A DNA stretch of 64,000 bases from Helichrysum umbraculigerum (Eukaryota; Streptophyta; Magnoliopsida; Asterales; Asteraceae): positions 88,400,337 through 88,464,336 of the forward strand of contig CATIUR010000004.1 of assembly GCA_949592205.1 (NCBI GenBank). The letters are read 5' to 3'. Positions 10,463 to 19,895 of this stretch are shown here, one piece after another. The notes beneath the pieces were generated by a model. That model was given only the letters and a program-made list of their open reading frames with translations. It was not told where the DNA came from and made no database searches. Positions within the stretch are counted from its first letter, which is position 1, and each line of letters begins with the position of its first letter. A program made the position numbers and the translations under genes.

Positions 10463-10860
10463 TGTCGCACCCCCAAATTATGATGCGGAAGTGGATCGGG
10501 TCAGGGAACAACTAATTACATATCAAAGCACATAAGATATAATGAACGACTCTATATGCGTCGTTTTACAAACTTGTATTGATAAAATCAAAGTTTACAT
10601 CAAAATATAGTTACATTAGCTCGATTGAAATTGAGAGATTTAAGTACATAATTAATCTATACAAAATATAATAATGCAGCTAAATCTCTCAATTTCAATC
10701 GAGCTAATGTAACTATATTTTGATGTAAACTTTGATTTTATCAATACAAGTTTGTAAAATGACGCATATAGAGTCGTTCATTATATCTTATGTGCTTTGA
10801 TATGTAATTAGTCGCGCCCCGACCCGATCCGCTTCTGCATCATAATTTGGGGGTGCGACA
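10463..10860 (-). repeat. Palindromic 5' LTR of element A (180-bp inverted arms)
   Basis: Arms 10463-10642 and 10681-10860 are inverted copies with only a few mismatches, around a 38-bp AT-rich spacer. Both outer ends read TGTCGCACCCCC. The end next to the PBS resembles the 3' end of B's LTR (AATTTGGGGGTG), so that arm is probably true U5 and the outer arm an inverted copy of it. The usual U3/promoter is absent. An RNA through it would fold into a long hairpin. Confidence 0.85.
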
Positions 10861-11959
10861 ACATGTCACTGTTAGTAGACCCGAACATGATATCATCAAC
10901 ATAGATTTGGACTAATATGACATCTCTCTTATCTCTTTTAATAAATAATGTGCTGTCAATCTTACCTCTAACGTAGCCACATTTTATTAAATAAACAGAG
11001 AGAGTATCATACTAGGCTCTGGGAGCCTGTTTTAGTCCATACAGGGCTTTGTCAAGTTTGTAAACATAACCAGGATGTTTTGGATTAATGAATCCAGGTG
11101 GCTGTTTGACATACACTTCTTCCTGCAGTTTGCCATTCAGAAAAGCACTTTTCACATCCATCTGATATACTTTGAATTTCTTGTGAGCTGCATAGGCTAG
11201 AAACATCCTGATTGCTTCAAGCCTAGCCACTGGTGCAAAGGTTTCGTCATAGTCAATGCCTTCTTGCTGGCAGTAACCTTGTGCAACCAGTCTAGCCTTG
11301 TTCCTTGTTACCACACCATCAGCATCCATCTTATTTCTGAACACCCATCGTGTTCCAATCACTGATTTATCAGCGGGTTGTGGTACAAACTTCCAAACTT
11401 TATTTCTTTCAAACTGAGATAGCTCTTCTTGCATGGCAGCTATCCAGTGATGATCAGTGAGTGCTTCATCAACCTTGTTTGGTTCCATCAGTGACACAAA
11501 ACTTACAAACAAACAAAAGTTAGCAGTTGCTGATCTTGTCTGAACCCTGGATTGTGGATTACCAATAATCAATTGATTATCAATATGTTTTGTCCACTTA
11601 GTCATTCGCTGAGGTTCAGCAGTGACTTGATTATTTTGTGAGGGTTCAGAGGGCAGATCAGCATTTGAAGCATGAGTATCGTTGTTATGAGAGTTTTGGT
11701 TTGGACATTGAGTTGATGATGATGAGACATCTGTAGGTAAAAATGATGTTCCTGAATTATTCTCAGCTAAAGTAGAGCTAGAATTGTTTTCAGAAATATT
11801 ATCTTCCCCTTCAGAGTCTGATGAGAAATTTTCATATTTCTTATCATTTGATTTTATTTCATTTGATGAGTCACCATCCATTTTGTTAAAAACAAGATTT
11901 TCATACTCTTTAGGATCAGTGAGTGACTCATCATATGATTCATCAAAAGTAACATCCAT
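10861..11959 (-). pseudogene. pol: Reverse transcriptase of copia C (truncated)
   Basis: The acidic Ser/Asp-rich integrase-RT linker is followed by WVFRNKMDADG, ARLVAQGY, QMDVKSAFLNG, EVYVKQPPGF and LYGLKQAPRA. A TAG stop at 11014-11012 follows APRA where copia enzymes have Trp-Tyr. Beyond it the frame reaches YVDDIMFG at 10903-10880 and is cut at 10861 by element A. The ORF between stops is 315 codons. Thumb and RNase H are lost. Confidence 0.88.
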
Positions 11960-11962
11960 TGA

Positions 11963-12619
11963 TTACTCAATACATTCTCTTCTTTTATTGTAAACTCTGA
12001 AAGCTTTAGAGATAATTGAGTAACCAACAAATATTCCTTCATCAGCTTTTGGATCAAACTTTCCTAAGTGATCTCTTTTGTTTAAAATGTAACAAGTGCT
12101 ACCAAAAACATGGAGAAAACTTATGTCGGGTTTTCTCCCCCTTAATAGCTCATATGCTGTCTTATTATGTCGTTTGACAATTAGTGACCTATTCTGAGTA
12201 TAGCAGGCAGTACTTACTGCTTTGGCCCAGAAATAGGTCTTAAGACCAGCATCAATGAGCATTGACCTGGCAGATTCAATTAAGGTTCTATTTCTCCTTT
12301 CTGCCACCCCATTTTGTTGGGGTGTTCATGGAGTTGAAAAATTTTGAGAAATTCCTTTTGAATCACAAAAGGTTTCCAGGTCAATATTTCGGAATTCAGT
12401 GCCATTATCACTTCTCAGATGTTTTACCGTGACATCATTTAAATTTTCCATTTTCTTGACAAAGGATATGATCTCGCTGGCAGCTTCACTTTTGGATTTG
12501 AGAAAAAATACCCAAGTGTATCTGGAGTATTCATCCACTATCACCAAACAGTACCTTTTCCACCATGACTTGGAGTACTCACTTGACCAAATAGATCCAT
12601 ATGGAGCAAGTGGAAACAT
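11963..12619 (-). pseudogene. pol: Integrase core of copia C (broken)
   Basis: The catalytic D,D-E set is visible as HMDLFG at the end of the preceding frame (near 12600), SDNGTEFRN near 12400, and PQQNGVAERRNR near 12300. The FWAKAVSTACY and DEGIFVGYS segments of the copia integrase C-terminus follow. Lesions are a frameshift at about 12545-12620, a TGA near 12326 before the Glu motif, and a stop near 11963. The enzyme would join the cDNA to the genome, but this copy is dead. Confidence 0.87.
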
Positions 12620-14574
12620 TCAGTCACTGATGAAGTCTGCTTACTTTTGAAAGAAGAGCTGTGATGCTTTCCCTTTTCACATGCTGAACAAAGCTTATCT
12701 TTATTATAAGATAATTTTGGTAGTCCAGTGACTAAACCATGTTTGCTTAACTTGTTGATAGCTTTTAGATTCTGATGAGAAAGTCGCTTATGCCATAACC
12801 ATTTTTCTTCTGAAACAGTTCTGGAATAAAAACACGTCCCTGACTGTGCTGAGTCCATATTGACTACATAAGTATTGCCTTTTCTGTTAGCAGCAAGCAC
12901 ATCACTTCCTTTCTTGTTATAAACAACACCAGCTTCATGATCAAATAGCACCTTGTTCTTTGAATCACAGAATTGACTGATACTTAGCAAATTGTTCTTC
13001 AGTCCTTCCACATATGCAACTTTTTTGAACATCACATTCTCATTTGTTAAGACACCGTATCCCCTTGTTTTGCCAACCTTGTTTTCACCAAACACTACAT
13101 CAGGACCTCTTTCATCCTGATAGTCACTGAGCAGGGACTTGCATCCTGTCATGTGCCTGGAACATCCGCTGTCCAAGTACCAGATAGTTTCTCTAAGAAT
13201 ACCTTTGTAGATGCTATCAGCATCCCAACCAGATGCTGAACATTTTTGAGCTACTTCCTTGATGTCTTCATGGAATTCAGTGTCATCAGCCATCAAACAA
13301 TAATCTTTGTCCAAGCAGATCATTGCTTCTTCATCATCGGATGAAGAGGATGAATCAGAGTCGCTGAGTGAACTTTCTTCAGCGACAAACCCTTTTCTCT
13401 TCTTCTTCCCTGATTTGGACATAGCCTTCAGCTTTTTGTACTTTTCCTTGTATTTGTTGTACTTGTCATTTTTGAACATTGGCTTTTGTTCAGCGATTGG
13501 ATTGACTGACTTTGATCTACATTCAGCTGCAAAATGACCGGGTTTGCCACATTTGTAGCATTCATCCTTAGATTGAAAATTATCAGATGATGGTGCACCA
13601 GCAAATCTTTTTGATCTGGTGTTCCTTCTGAAATTAGCAACCATCATGGCCATGTCCTTTTCGAGCTTCTCCAGACCCTCATCATACTCATACTCCGACT
13701 GTTCTTCATCTTGACCACCTTCTTCTTCAGCTATCAGTGACCTTGAGCATTTCTTAGACACTTTTGATTTTTGTCTCTGATCGATTTCATCAAGCTCAGC
13801 TACAAGGGCATTGGATATCTTTTGACTTCCAAGAGTAGCACGAATATGCTCACTCTGATCAGCTTGCTTTTTAGACTGCTCCCAGTTGAGCAAAATACCA
13901 TAGACCTGAGTTAGATTAAGAATTGGATAATCATTTCTCTGTCTAGTGCATGTGGCAATGGTTCCCCAAATCTTCCTTGGCAGCAACTCCAGGAATTTAT
14001 CAACAACAAATCGCTGCTCCTTTCCTATACCAGCTTTCTCCATCTTGTTCATCAGTGATTGATATCTGGTATAAGTGGAAGATAGCGACTCATTGGGCTC
14101 CATTGCAAATAACTCATACTGGCGAGTGAGATTGACTTCCCTGCAGCGAATAATATCAGGAGTTCCAATATATATATTCCTAAGGGTGTCCCACATGTCT
14201 TTAGCAGTTCTACAAAGCCTGATAGATTCGAACACTTCATCAGGAAGTGCCATGCCTATGTAGATTTTAGCTTGTTTATCCAGTCTAACCAATCATCTAT
14301 CCTCATCCGTCCATTGTTCCTCTCTTTTGGGCACAACCATTTCTGGTATAGCAGAAGTAGTAGCTGTAGCAATGACAGCAGGAACAATCGTGGTTGGAAT
14401 GTAGGGACCATTGGTTATTATATTACAGAGACGGTCATCAACTAGGTCTAAGAACATCATCATTCGGGACATCCAAGTTTCAATCCTTGAAGGATCAAAA
14501 GCTGGAGGTTTGGTTGTAGAACCATTTCCCTTCTGATAGTCAGAGTCTACACAACTGTACTTTACGGATTCCAT
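12541..14574 (-). pseudogene. gag-pol: Gag, protease and pre-integrase region of copia C
   Basis: The frame opens with MESVKYSCVDSDYQKGNG at 14574 and carries one in-frame TGA at about 14293. It then runs 583 codons: a UBN2-type gag domain (DMWDTLRNIYIGTPDI), an acidic linker, one zinc knuckle CYKCGKPGHFAAEC near 13560-13518, and a Ser/Asp-rich stretch. The protease motif WYLDSGCSRHMTG lies near 13190-13150, and the pre-integrase domain LWHKRLSHQNLKAINKL follows. Unlike copias D, E and G there is no stop between gag and protease. Confidence 0.88.
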
Positions 14575-14608
14575 TGCAGATCTGGTTAATTGAATTTAAA
14601 CCAACTCT

Positions 14609-14620
14609 GCTCTGATTCCA
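14609..14620 (-). other. Primer-binding-like site of copia C
   Basis: Minus-strand TGGAATCAGAGC is one mismatch from the tRNA-Met site TGGTATCAGAGC and lies two bases from the LTR end at 14623. Confidence 0.7.
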
Positions 14621-14622
14621 AT

Positions 14623-15710
14623 TGAGAGTCCCGTAATTCACTATTGTTTAGTGAATTGGAATCGCAAAGTGTAAAGTTTAATTGTAGAAGGGGGGGGGGG
14701 GGGGGTTGAATATGATTTAAAACTATTTCAGATTTTAGCTTAGTTGATTGATGAGTTTTAAATTGTTTAACAGAAACAGAGTATAAACAATAGTAACAGA
14801 GTATAACAGATATACGGATATGACAATATCAAAGTAACGAAGTAATGATAGCTAAAATGATGAATTATATTGATCATACAATTCACAAGTGTTGAATGCG
14901 GAATGGATTAACCAAAGTTAATCCAATTCAAACACTTAGCTAATCTATTACAAATGAGATGAACAACAGTGGACAAACACGCTGACTGTTCACTCGCTGG
15001 ATCGTTAAATCGTGCTTAGACTAACTACTCACTGACATACAAGTGATTAACATGATTTAAACGACTAGCCTCTACAGTACAAAACACTGAACTATTTATA
15101 CTACAAGAGTTCCTAAAATATCGCCTATAAAATAGGATCTTGGAATGACACGTGTCGCTGCTTGATTGGCTTGATCTCTGATGAACCGACATTCTGCAGG
15201 TCCCAATTCTGTTACCGCAAATATCTCGTTACCTTAAAACTAATCATTCGCTGCCACGTAATCTTTCGGACATACTTCAAGTTGGAACACTCTTGCTGAT
15301 GTATAGATAAGTACAGTACTTTTTGTACTTGGTGATTGAGAGGCTTTATTGAATAGTCCCTGAAGATGCAGTAATCCTCCTCACTCACTGCGAGCTAACA
15401 TGCTCTTGTAGAATGACTTGAACTAGAGATCTTCAGTGACTAGCTGTTATTCTGGCAGTGACTTTTGCCTTTATTGATATGAAGAAGTAAAGCTCTCGCT
15501 GATGTTGATCAGCGACACACAAAGTTGAGCTTTAATCTTCCTCAGCATATCAATTCCTTGAGAGTAGAATAAATGACGATCAGTGAAACCAATCTTCAGC
15601 AACAGCAGCTTTGATACAATCCATTTCTTCATCGAGTAGTGAACAGTTGAGTTGGTCAGCGACCAGCGACTCAGCAATTACACTAGGTCTATTGCGTACA
15701 AGAAGGCTTT
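14623..15710 (-). repeat. 5' LTR of copia C, approximate right edge
   Basis: The inner edge is TGAGAGTCCCG on the plus strand (CTCTCA end on minus), next to the PBS. It holds a G16 run at 14690-14705 in the AGAAGG..TTGAATA context common near copia LTR ends. The outer edge is either near 15680 (TGTAATTGC on minus) or 15710 (TGTTAAAAGCC on minus). Many CAGTGA/TCACTG words occur in it. Confidence 0.65.
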
Positions 15711-16134
15711 TAACAACCTTGGGCCTACGAACTTGTCAAATCCAAATCCCATGAAATCCCACGAAAGCCTTACGAACTAGAAGGACTTAAAACCCATAAC
15801 CAAAGTGAGAGATAAATTATAGTTCATGTGTCATACATTGTATGAATAGATAATTTTTTCAAATATACCAAAGTTTTTCTTATTGTATTATTTATATGCA
15901 TATATCAATAATTATTGACATGTGTTACGCTAAATTTTACTATGTTAATGATAAGTTGACACTAATTTCTTTGTCAATATCATTTATGTTTATAATTTTG
16001 ATTAGAAAATTAATAAATGAACTTTACTGATTGATGATTGATACTAAAAATACTATAGATCATACATCCGCAAAGAATTCATCAAAGAATAGATGGAACA
16101 CAAAGAATACAAAGAATAGATGGAACACATTAAA

Positions 16135-16165
16135 TCATACATACATACATACATACATACATCAT
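16135..16165. repeat. (CATA)n microsatellite
   Basis: About six tandem CATA units; imperfect extensions continue to about 16240. Confidence 0.9.
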
Positions 16166-16333
16166 ACATATATCATACATACCAAGAATAGATGGAACGC
16201 AAAGAATAGAGGATTGCGGACTATACATCATACATACATACAAAGAATAGATGGAACACAATAAATGAAAATATTTTGAGTGGAGAATATATAATTGAAT
16301 GTTAAGTTATCATAGACGTCGTCAATATAAGTT

Positions 16334-16519
16334 TTGAGAGCAATTGTTATGGATCGGAGTTCACAACGACGTCTATCGGTGTTAAAAGGCATCACCATAG
16401 TGGTGGCCAAGAGGTTGGCGTCGACATTCAGAAATCTTCGTCGCAAAGCCGATGCATTTTTTGTTTTCCGTATACCACTAATTACTGTGATATTGGTAAG
16501 CATGATGTACAATTTTTAG
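16334..16519 (+). CDS. Small unrecognised ORF (61 codons), doubtful
   Basis: The product is basic at the N-terminus (RSSQRRLSVLKG, RNLRRK) with a hydrophobic C-terminus (FFVFRIPLITVILVSMM) that could be one membrane segment. I do not recognise it, and no promoter, intron or conserved neighbour supports it. It is listed because it lies in the only stretch not explained by retrotransposons. It may be chance. Confidence 0.2.
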   Translation: MRAIVMDRSSQRRLSVLKGITIVVAKRLASTFRNLRRKADAFFVFRIPLITVILVSMMYNF

Positions 16520-16618
16520 TGGGTAAAATTTTGAATTAGTGAAAGTGATTGGAAGCGATTCGATAGTGGAGTAAAGGAAGTAAAGAGTGATTTGAGTAAA
16601 AAATTTGATGTTATACTA

Positions 16619-16764
16619 TGTTGGGGTCTGAGATTGCTAAGTCATTTATGCTGCTGGTTAAGTGTTAGCGGTGTTGATAGAATTATCGCTGTTAGTTGAA
16701 GTTAGTGCTGGTGCTTAAAGTTACTACTGCTGGTGTCTCAACATTATATTATTACAGCTGTCAG
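16619..16764 (+). repeat. Fragment of a copia E-type LTR (5' part)
   Basis: It starts TGTTGGGGTCTGAG like the E LTR at 42472. Its second half matches 59910-60000 (TAGTTGAAGTTAGTG, CTTAAAGTTACTACTG). It is cut at 16764 by the palindromic LTR of K. Confidence 0.75.
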
Positions 16765-17080
16765 TGTTGATGCATCTTAGTGTGTCTATCAGTTGGTCTC
16801 AGTCTGTAATGTGTTTGTTATGCAATTACTATAGTTTAGACGTTTATATTTATAAGTAATTACATATTTTGTTTTAGGCGACACAACCTGTGTCGCAGTG
16901 GCGACACAACCTGTGTCGCAGTGGCGACACAACCTGTGTCGCAGTTGCGACACAAGGCTTTGTGTCACCTAAAACAAAATATGTAATTATTTATAAATAT
17001 AAACGTTTAACTATAGTAATTACATAACAAACACATTACAGACTGAGACCAACTAATAGACATACTAAGATGCATCAACA
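16765..17080 (-). repeat. Palindromic 3' LTR of copia K with a GCGACAC array at the hinge
   Basis: Arms 16765-16886 and 16961-17080 are inverted copies, both starting TGTTGATGCATC at the outside. Three 23-bp units starting GCGACACAACCTGTGTCGCA at 16878, 16901 and 16924, and a partial one at 16947, form the centre. G's LTR (19421-19885) starts similarly but continues past such motifs into a TATA box, which K lacks. Confidence 0.85.
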
Positions 17081-17092
17081 AACTCCCCCTTA
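17081..17092 (-). other. Polypurine tract of copia K
   Basis: TAAGGGGGAGTT on the minus strand abuts the LTR start; G has a similar GGGGGAGTT at its LTR. Confidence 0.8.
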
Positions 17093-17129
17093 TCTTCAGT
17101 TTGGTCTTCGAAAATATCTTCAATCAAAC

Positions 17130-18880
17130 CTAGCCTGCAGGAAACTTGCCACCGGCGTGAATCCCATGTGTAACACATATATCTACGATCCTCTGAAACT
17201 GAAGTGCCAGCTTTGAATTTAAGGGATTTTGTTCATTGTATCGAATCCGATTATCGAAGAGTTTTCTCAAATCCTTTTCAGATAGATTGATCAAATTCAT
17301 TGGATCGAATACCCTGAACTCAACTTTCTTCAAGCCCCACAAACCTCCAAATTCTAGCTCTGGCTCTGACTCAGGTACAAATACAAATACAGCTTCGCCA
17401 GTATGAGGATCAAGTTCCCAATAGTGAAATCTACGTAGACAATTGTAAGGAACTGTTTCCAGAGGAATCTCAGTCAAACAATCAGCAGGCGGATAATGAA
17501 CTTTAACGATCGGCTGCTTTGTGACTGGATCAAGCTTTTTCTTAAAAGTATACTTTGTACCCAGCGTCAGTTTGATAAAGTTGTATCTTTTGGTTCTAAC
17601 TTCTCGACGGAGAATAGTCTGAATATGTTCAGCATCGTCATACTCATGAGGATTGATCAAATTCAATTGAGCTAGACGATTTATCTCTCCTTTCGGCAAA
17701 GTACTTAATCTTTTGAGTGAACGCTTAAAGTACTGAACCCCGTCAATATGCTTGATCATAAACCTAGCCTTTTGTACTTTCCAGCTTTTAATAATTCCAG
17801 TATAATCTCCACGAACCTTGTATGATTTGCAAGTAATAGGTGCAGGTTTGGGAATTCTACCATGAGGCCAACAGGAAGCATATCTCGCAGCTTTTTCTTC
17901 AGCTGTTTCAGTAACTGGTGTCTCTGGATCTGGATAGACTCTGAATGTTCAGTCTCTTGTGCAGGTCCTGCTTGAGAAGTTGTCGGTTGACTTTGAGAAG
18001 TACTAGCAGGCTCTGCCTCATCCTTAGAAGAATCAGTCTCAATAACTGGAGCATCGTCATAAAATTCATCCGAATTCAGCTCCTCATCTTCAACTGATAC
18101 ATCATCATTCGCTTGAAAATCAAAATCAGCTTCAGCCGCCGAACCTTCCTCATTAACCATACGCTGGATAAATGATAGATCTGCGTGAAAGTAATCCACA
18201 GCTAACGGTCTTGGCTGACCTGGAATATCAATAACAGAGAAATAATCCAAACGTAAAGGTTCATTGATATCATAAATAGGTACATCATCTGTTACATCAT
18301 CTGTTTATGTCCCAGCGGAAGTCCTAGGTGTTGTTTTAATGGCACGCAGGCCTGACTCCCCCGGAATAACAGCTAGGGATTCTAATTCTAAAACCCTAGA
18401 TTGTAACTCAGGCACCAGCACTGCAGTAGTCTCCAAATCTTTATTCTGTGCCGCTTGAGCTTCCAAGACAGATGCTTGAGAATCTAGAGTATGCTGCATG
18501 GTATCCAATCTCTTAAGCAGCTCTTCAATAACAGAAGGGTGAGGTTGCACAGGTAGATCAACCTGTGGGGCCTCAACCCTTGGCCTGGAGCTGGAGGTTG
18601 TAGCAGTAGCAGAAGAGGACGAACGACGACGGTTGGGTGGAGGAACCCAATCTTCATCAAGTGGGTCATCTTCTCGAACCCGTTTCCCAGTATCAGGGCA
18701 TACAGAGACCGTGCCCTGGCGAATACGGCGCTGGATGCACTTGAATCTCCGAGGATAATGGCGACGAATATTTTCCATAGTTGTCGCAGAAGGAACGATC
18801 CTTGGAGAATTAGGTGAAGTAGGACCACCGTAACCCCCAAAAACCGTAACCTTTAATCGATGATTAACCAATAAATACAT
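17130..18880 (-). pseudogene. Post-pol ORF of copia K (broken)
   Basis: Three ORFs form one original gene. Frame 18880-17756 is continuous except for one TAA at 18307-18305; the next ORF starts at 17759, overlapping the stop by ATGA in another frame. Together they give about 580 residues. The N-terminus is basic (MENIRRHYPRRFKCIQRR), then come a Ser/Arg stretch, a coiled-coil segment (LLKRLDTMQHTLDSQASVL), an acidic region, and a more globular C-terminus (HYWELDPHTGEAVF). I see no signal peptide, membrane segment or known enzyme motif. Position after pol and before the purine tract is that of the env-like or additional ORF of SIRE-type copias; function unknown. Confidence 0.6.
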
Positions 18881-19089
18881 GGTGAAAAGGGGCGAAATTA
18901 GTACCTATTGATCGAGTAGAAGTAGGGGAACAAGAATCGAGTGGTCGATTGGCAAGAAAAACACCGAACGATCGAAATCAAAATCAAAAACCACCGCAGC
19001 CGGTTATGTCGCAGATTCGTGATTTTGTGTCGTAAGTTTTGATTTTATGTCGCATAGGTAAAAGTAACAGTGACTGCGACCGGGGTTGG

Positions 19090-19170
19090 TATTTATACCT
19101 CAACCCTAACTAGCGACATAGCAAGCGACATAAGCCTCGGAATGGGCTGCGACATAAGTTATGTCGCAGG
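19090..19170 (-). promoter_or_regulatory. Candidate internal promoter of K post-pol ORF
   Basis: Minus-strand GGTATAAATACC at about 19099-19088 is a good TATA box about 210 bp upstream of the ORF start. Directly upstream lie GCGACATA motifs at about 19112, 19124, 19138 and an inverted pair GCGACATAAGTTATGTCGC near 19148-19166. The same motif precedes the TATA box in G's LTR. Confidence 0.55.
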
Positions 19171-19253
19171 ACCCGAAATTTGAATTTTTGATTTTAAGTT
19201 CAAGTATTAACCCGTAACCCGATCCGATAGTAACTTAAGGACTTGTAAAGAAA

Positions 19254-19304
19254 TAAAAAAAATAAAATAAGATAAAATAAAATAAAATAAAATAAAGAAT
19301 TGCC
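19254..19304. repeat. (AAAATA)n low-complexity tract
   Basis: Tandem AAAATA/AAATA units upstream of the K promoter. Confidence 0.85.
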
Positions 19305-19420
19305 TAAGTTAACTTTCTTTTTGGTGACGTGGTTGTTTGGTCTGGTAAGGGATCATATTAGGATAACATGCAATTATTAGCAAATAGAAAGTGTTAAAAG
19401 GATTTGACTTGACTTGATCA

Positions 19421-19885
19421 TGTAGATCCCTGTTCCCGGATCGAATCAGATCGTTAACTCGATTGAAAGTGCGGAATCCAAACAAACGAGTAATAATGAA
19501 CGTTTAATCAACACGAACAATACTATAATCTTTGTATATATTGACAATTGAACGTATGAAGATTACAATATGATTTCTCTGCCTCTATGTCTAACCACGG
19601 CTCTTTCTCACTCTCTAAGGTTTGATCAATCTCAAATTGAAACCCTACAACTCTATTTATAACCTGTCCAGCCGACCCTACGACACAAGCCTTGTGTTGC
19701 AGGCCTTTGTGTCACTACTGCGACATAAGCTTTATGTCGCATGAATAGTATTCTATGTATATTCTATAATTACATTTTGTTTACAGACTCGAATATACAC
19801 ATTAATCACGTCACATACTAAGACTAATTGACTTTGACAATTACAAACGTTGACCAAGTGACTGACACACAGAAATGCACCAACA
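19421..19885 (-). repeat. 3' LTR of copia G (465 bp)
   Basis: Minus-strand ends are TGTTGGTGCATTTC and GGGATCTACA. A TATA box (TATAAATAG, 19661-19653) is preceded upstream by GCGACATAAGCTTTATGTCGC at 19720-19740 and CGACACAAGCCTTGTGTTG at 19681-19699. The purine tract GGGGGAGTT follows at 19894-19886. Confidence 0.82.
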
Positions 19886-19895
19886 AACTCCCCCA

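Larger units (their letters stand above)
1..10860 (-). mobile_element. Element A: Ty3/gypsy (Tekay-like) retrotransposon, partial, interrupted by B
   Basis: Read on the minus strand the order is short LTR (10860-10463), primer-binding site (10459-10441), a coiled-coil ORF, gag, then protease and reverse transcriptase running off the left edge. Gag is split at 8484/1567 by element B, and the halves meet at the same codon region on either side of the TCCCC duplication. A itself interrupts copia C immediately after C's YVDD motif at 10861. The Tekay-like assignment rests on the gag start MPPKKK, the tRNA-Met type PBS and the RT sequence. The 3' end is outside the window, so A's own target-site duplication cannot be confirmed. 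Confidence 0.85.
10861..15710 (-). mobile_element. Copia C: SIRE-like Ty1/copia element, truncated in RT by A
   Basis: On the minus strand the order is 5' LTR (about 15710-14623), PBS-like site, gag, protease, integrase and RT. The integrase-before-RT order defines Ty1/copia. The copy stops just after the YVDD motif because element A is inserted; RNase H and the 3' LTR are missing from the window. The right LTR edge is uncertain by some tens of bases. Confidence 0.85.
15711..16618. other. Short AT-rich island without recognisable transposon sequence
   Basis: I recognise no LTR, gag or pol here. It holds repeated AGAATAGATGGAACAC words (16085-16260), a (CATA)n microsatellite, and one small ORF. 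It may be pre-insertion genomic DNA or unrecognised decayed transposon. Confidence 0.4.
16765..19420 (-). mobile_element. Copia K: 3' part of a SIRE-like copia (post-pol gene plus 3' LTR)
   Basis: On the minus strand K has an AT-rich spacer, an internal promoter, a broken post-pol ORF, a purine tract and a palindromic 3' LTR. Its LTR start (TGTTGATGCATC) and the AACATGCAATTATTAG block at about 19374 match G's LTR start and G's 20374 region, so K and G are relatives. G is inserted at 19420. Confidence 0.7.

Noticed and set aside
16765..17080. MITE or Helitron interpretation of the hairpins here and at 10463-10860
   Set aside because: One side of each hairpin is in the correct position and sequence for an LTR beside a PBS or purine tract, so LTR rearrangement explains them better.
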